Assembly: GCA_002305685.1 (NCBI GenBank)
Contig: DBQB01000061.1
Coordinates: forward strand, 1 to 64,000
Reading direction: 5' to 3'
Length of the DNA stretch: 64,000 bases
DNA from: Ruminococcaceae bacterium UBA1405
Lineage (GTDB): Bacteria; Bacillota; Clostridia; Oscillospirales; Ruminococcaceae
A program made the translations under genes and the position numbers. This document shows positions 60,868-64,000 of the stretch, one piece after another. The notes below the pieces were generated by a model. It was not told where the DNA came from and ran no database searches. It was given only the letters and a program-made list of their open reading frames with translations. How positions within the stretch are numbered: the stretch's first letter is position 1; each line of letters opens with the position of its first letter.

Positions 60868-62376
60868 ATGCAGCAGAATCAGGCCAAGTTATATGTGGAA
60901 CGGGAATTCACCGTTGCCCAGGCAGATCAGAGACTCTTCAGCTCCTTCCTGGAACATCTGGGGCGGGCCATCTATGAGGGAATCTATGAGCCGGGGCATC
61001 CGCTGGCGGATGAGGACGGCTTTCGCACCGATGTGCTGAAACTGGTGCGGGAGTTGGGGGTTTCTCATGTACGGTATCCTGGGGGTAATTTTCTCTCCGG
61101 ATATAACTGGCGGGACGGTATTGGTCCCAAGGAAAAGCGACCCACCCGGTTGGATCTGGCTTGGCACACCATCGAGAGCAACCAGTTTGGCATCGATGAG
61201 TTTGTGGATTGGTGCAAAAAGGCTGGAACCTCGGTAATGGGTGCGGTGAATATGGGCACCGGTACCCCCAAAGATGCGGGGGAACTGGTGGAATACTGCA
61301 ACTTCCCCGGCGGCACCGCCCTGTCCGATCTTCGGATTGAGAATGGACACAAGGACCCCCACAACATCAAGCTCTGGTGCATTGGCAACGAGATGGACGG
61401 GGATTGGCAGATCTGCCATCTGGACGCGGTGGATTACGGAAAGAAAGCGCTGGAAGCCGCGAAGATTATGAAATGGGTGGACCCGGAATTGGAACTGGTG
61501 GTCTGCGGCAGCGCTTCCACACTGCAAAAAACCTATCCCGAATGGGATCGGGTGGTGTTGGAACACACCTATGAGCAGGTGGATTATCTTTCTTTACACC
61601 GCTATTACGAGAATTTTGACAACGATCTGGATTTTCTGGCATCCTTTGCGGATATGGAGGATTTTATCCATACCATCGTCAGCACCTGCGATTATGTCAA
61701 GGCCCTCAAACGCAGCAAAAAGAAGATGATGCTCTCCTTCGACGAGTGGAATATCTGGTATCAGCGCAACACCACCCCTCACGATTGGATGCCGGCTCCT
61801 CCGGTGCTGGAGGACCATTATTCGGTGCTGGACGCCCTGGCTTTTGCAGGATTGGGTATGACGCTTCTGAACCACGCCGACCGGGTGAAGATTGCCTGTC
61901 TGGCCCAGCTGGTCAACGTCATCGCCCCCATCTTTACCGAGAAAAATGGACGGGTGATCCGGCAGAGCATCTACTATCCCTTCCAGCTGCTCTCCCGCTA
62001 TGGCAGTGCCGGTACCGTGCTCAAGCCGGTCTGCATTTCGCCCAAAGCTGAAACCCAGTACGGCGATGTCCCGGTGCTGCACACCAGCGCTGTATACGAT
62101 CCCCAGCAGGGGACGGTTACCGTTTTTGCCCTGAACATCGGCAAGGAGCCTATGGAGTTAACCCTTTCGCTGGGTTCCTTCGGGAAGGTTTCGATGGAGC
62201 AGTGGATCTGTCTGAAAAATGAAAATCTGCATCTGAAAAATACCTTTGCATCCCCGGAAGCCACCGCTCCTGTCTCGATGCCGTGTATTTCCGGCGTTTT
62301 CTCCGAGACACAGCTCTCGGTGCCGGGAATTTCCTGGAATGTGCTGCGCTTTCGGGTACAGCCCGGAATCGTTTGA
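60868..62376 (+). CDS. abfA: GH51 alpha-L-arabinofuranosidase
   Basis: The 502-residue protein is a clan-A TIM barrel with C-terminal jelly roll. The N-terminus SSFLEHLGRAIYEGIYEPGH and VSHVRYPGGNFLSGYNWRDG are diagnostic. The acid/base Glu175 is in WCIGNEMDGDW, and the nucleophile Glu293 is in LSFDEWNIWY. It removes arabinofuranosyl side groups from arabinan- or arabinoxylan-derived oligosaccharides. No signal peptide is present, so it is intracellular. The ATG at 60868 follows AGAAGGGA. It fits xylulokinase as part of pentose use. Confidence 0.93.
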   Translation: MQQNQAKLYVEREFTVAQADQRLFSSFLEHLGRAIYEGIYEPGHPLADEDGFRTDVLKLVRELGVSHVRYPGGNFLSGYNWRDGIGPKEKRPTRLDLAWHTIESNQFGIDEFVDWCKKAGTSVMGAVNMGTGTPKDAGELVEYCNFPGGTALSDLRIENGHKDPHNIKLWCIGNEMDGDWQICHLDAVDYGKKALEAAKIMKWVDPELELVVCGSASTLQKTYPEWDRVVLEHTYEQVDYLSLHRYYENFDNDLDFLASFADMEDFIHTIVSTCDYVKALKRSKKKMMLSFDEWNIWYQRNTTPHDWMPAPPVLEDHYSVLDALAFAGLGMTLLNHADRVKIACLAQLVNVIAPIFTEKNGRVIRQSIYYPFQLLSRYGSAGTVLKPVCISPKAETQYGDVPVLHTSAVYDPQQGTVTVFALNIGKEPMELTLSLGSFGKVSMEQWICLKNENLHLKNTFASPEATAPVSMPCISGVFSETQLSVPGISWNVLRFRVQPGIV

Positions 62377-62497
62377 AGCTCCTGCCCGGTAGGAAGGTTA
62401 GGGCTGGATTTGAAACGGGGCCTATGTTTGGGCAGATCATCAATGTTTTCAACGTACCGGTTTCAATCGGTGCGATTTTCAAAAGGAGTTGTTCTCA

Positions 62498-64000
62498 ATG
62501 GAAAAAGTATCTCTGGACCTTTTTACCCAGTACAAGTTCCTCAGCGGACTTGCCATCTCGCCGGACGGCGCCCATGCGGCGTTTACCGTCAGCCGCTGCA
62601 ACATGGAAACCAACGGATACAGCCACAACATCTGGCTGTATGATTTTGGTACCGGCGCTGTCACTCAGCTCACCGGCATGGACAGCGAGCGCAGCTTTAT
62701 CTGGGAGGATGCTGACACCCTTCTGTTCCCTGCGGTGCGCAAGGAAAAACATAAAAAAGAGATTGCCCAGGGCAAATATCTCACCGTTTTCCAGAAGATT
62801 TCCATCCACGGCGGCGAGGCCCAGGAAGCTTTTACCGTGCCTCTGAAGGTTTCCTCCATCCGTAAACTGGGTGGCGGAAAATATCTGCTGGAAGCCCACT
62901 TTGATCTCTCCCGCCCCGACATTGAGTCGATGACCGGTGAGGAGCAGAAAAAAGCGCTGGCAGCCCAGAAAGAAGAACAGGATTACTGGGTATTCGACGA
63001 GCTGCCCTTCTGGGTCAACGGCAAAGGCGTTACCAACAAACAGCGCAACCGCCTGTACATCCTGGACACCAACACCGGTAAGACCCAGCCGGTTTCCGCT
63101 CCCACCTGCAACGTAAACGCTGTGGCTCTCAGCGAAGACAAACAGAAGATCGCCTACGCTGGACCGGATTACGATTCGGTGAACCCCCAGTTTGCCGCAG
63201 TTAAGCTCTATGACATCGCCAGCGAAACCACCGAAACACTGGTAGAGCCCCAGTATACCGTGATGCGGGTAGCCTTTATGGGTGACAAGGTGCTCTTCTC
63301 CGGTTCCGACCGCAAGCACTATGGCACCAGCGAGAACGCCAAGTTCTACACCGTCGATCCCGCTACCAAGGAGATTGCCCTCTTCTCCGATCCTGATCGG
63401 GCGGCCGGCAACTCTGTAGGTTCCGACTGCCGTCTGGGCGCCGGTACCGGCTTTAAGATGGTGGACGGCGTTCCCTACAGCCTGTTTACTTTTGACAATA
63501 CCTCCTACATCTCCCGTATGGAGGCCGATGGAACCGTAACGCCTTTGACCGCCGATAAGGGCAGTGTGGACTGCTTCGATATGAAGGACGGCAAGGTGCT
63601 CTTTATCGGTATGCGGGATATGCGTTTGCAGGAGCTGTACAGCTTTGATATGGCTACCGGTTCCGAAACCCGGATTACCGGATTTAATGCGGAGATTACC
63701 GACAAATACTATGTCGCCACCCCCGAGCCGCTGAGCTTTGTCAACAGCGACGGCGTGCGCATCGACGGCTGGGTGATGAAACCCTACGATTACGATGAAA
63801 GCAAGACCTATCCGGCCATCTTTGATATCCATGGCGGTCCTAAGGCGGCTTACGGTGCGGTGTATACCCACGAAATGCAGTTCTGGGCCAGCGAGGGATA
63901 CTTTGTATTCTACTGCAACCCCAGAGGCAGCGACGGCCGTGGCAACGAGTTTGCCGACCTGCGGGGCAAATACGGTACGGTGGATTATTCCGACCTGATG
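62498..64000 (+). CDS. S9-family peptidase (acylaminoacyl/prolyl oligopeptidase type), partial
   Basis: The first 501 residues are in the window; the gene runs off the right edge. A seven-bladed propeller-like region (residues 1-400) opens with KFLSGLAISPDGAHAAFTVS and includes NSVGSDCRLGAGTGFK. The alpha/beta-hydrolase domain starts near residue 405 (RIDGWVMKPYDYDESKTYPA, then IFDIHGGPKAAYG and YCNPRGSDGRGNEFADLRGK). The catalytic GWSYGG-like motif is expected just beyond the end. AAAAGGAG lies 10 nt before the ATG. Confidence 0.9.
   Translation, partial: MEKVSLDLFTQYKFLSGLAISPDGAHAAFTVSRCNMETNGYSHNIWLYDFGTGAVTQLTGMDSERSFIWEDADTLLFPAVRKEKHKKEIAQGKYLTVFQKISIHGGEAQEAFTVPLKVSSIRKLGGGKYLLEAHFDLSRPDIESMTGEEQKKALAAQKEEQDYWVFDELPFWVNGKGVTNKQRNRLYILDTNTGKTQPVSAPTCNVNAVALSEDKQKIAYAGPDYDSVNPQFAAVKLYDIASETTETLVEPQYTVMRVAFMGDKVLFSGSDRKHYGTSENAKFYTVDPATKEIALFSDPDRAAGNSVGSDCRLGAGTGFKMVDGVPYSLFTFDNTSYISRMEADGTVTPLTADKGSVDCFDMKDGKVLFIGMRDMRLQELYSFDMATGSETRITGFNAEITDKYYVATPEPLSFVNSDGVRIDGWVMKPYDYDESKTYPAIFDIHGGPKAAYGAVYTHEMQFWASEGYFVFYCNPRGSDGRGNEFADLRGKYGTVDYSDLM

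Overview
The window looks like a chromosome segment of a gut-type, low-oxygen Clostridia member, most like the Oscillospiraceae/Ruminococcaceae. This is an inference from gene content and codon style; no rRNA or marker gene in the window settles it. Most genes are G+C-balanced with strong AAGGAGG-type ribosome sites, several TTG/GTG starts and tight hairpin terminators. A few AT-rich islands stand out: the left end, 35.45-36.9 kb, 48.5-50.0 kb and 55.6-56.1 kb.

Layout. 0-2.3 kb: a tyrosine-integrase gene cut by a complete IS5-type element, beside tRNA-Ser(GGA) and tRNA-Leu(GAG). 2.3-9.5 kb: a predicted metal exporter with a Fur-like operator, a two-gene 2-hydroxyacyl-CoA dehydratase activase-like pair, and an alginate-lyase-type protein. 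9.5-13.3 kb: a MoxR-DUF58-DUF4129 operon on the minus strand. 13.6-26.3 kb: an M20 amidohydrolase, a flippase, a predicted six-hairpin glycosidase-like protein, a SWIM/SNF2 helicase, a TIM-barrel isomerase, an M14 carboxypeptidase and a MalY-type C-S lyase. 26.4-35.4 kb: an esterase, then a purine pair (NCS2 permease and adenine deaminase), a flavodoxin-ferredoxin, MATE, HAD, a YcxB-like protein and a metallophosphoesterase-fold protein that has lost most of its metal ligands.

35.5-36.8 kb is the least explained stretch. It holds a promoter-to-terminator unit of about 0.87 kb with no long sense ORF but several hairpins, followed by a second unit encoding a 31-residue peptide. 36.9-44.6 kb is a sugar cluster: Gfo/Idh oxidoreductase, GH106-like hydrolase, GH4 enzyme with the CHEV metal motif, and MATE. 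44.6-50.0 kb is a phage-derived island with an S24 repressor, a LexA-like operator, a small regulator, terminase genes and a small serine recombinase but no capsid or tail genes, followed by a secreted SH3/C39-like protein.

50.1-64 kb carries a ZIP transporter, xylulokinase, glucose-6-phosphate isomerase, a small P-loop protein, an internally deleted IS3 copy, a possible type I toxin-antitoxin locus, tRNA-Gly(CCC), a lipoprotein, a GH105-type unsaturated glucuronyl hydrolase, threonine ammonia-lyase, a radical SAM activase, a GH51 arabinofuranosidase and the start of an S9 peptidase.

Taken together, the polysaccharide lyase, GH4, GH105, GH106-like, GH51 and xylulokinase genes suggest a plant- or uronate-polysaccharide degrader. 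The permease and deaminase form an adenine salvage unit.
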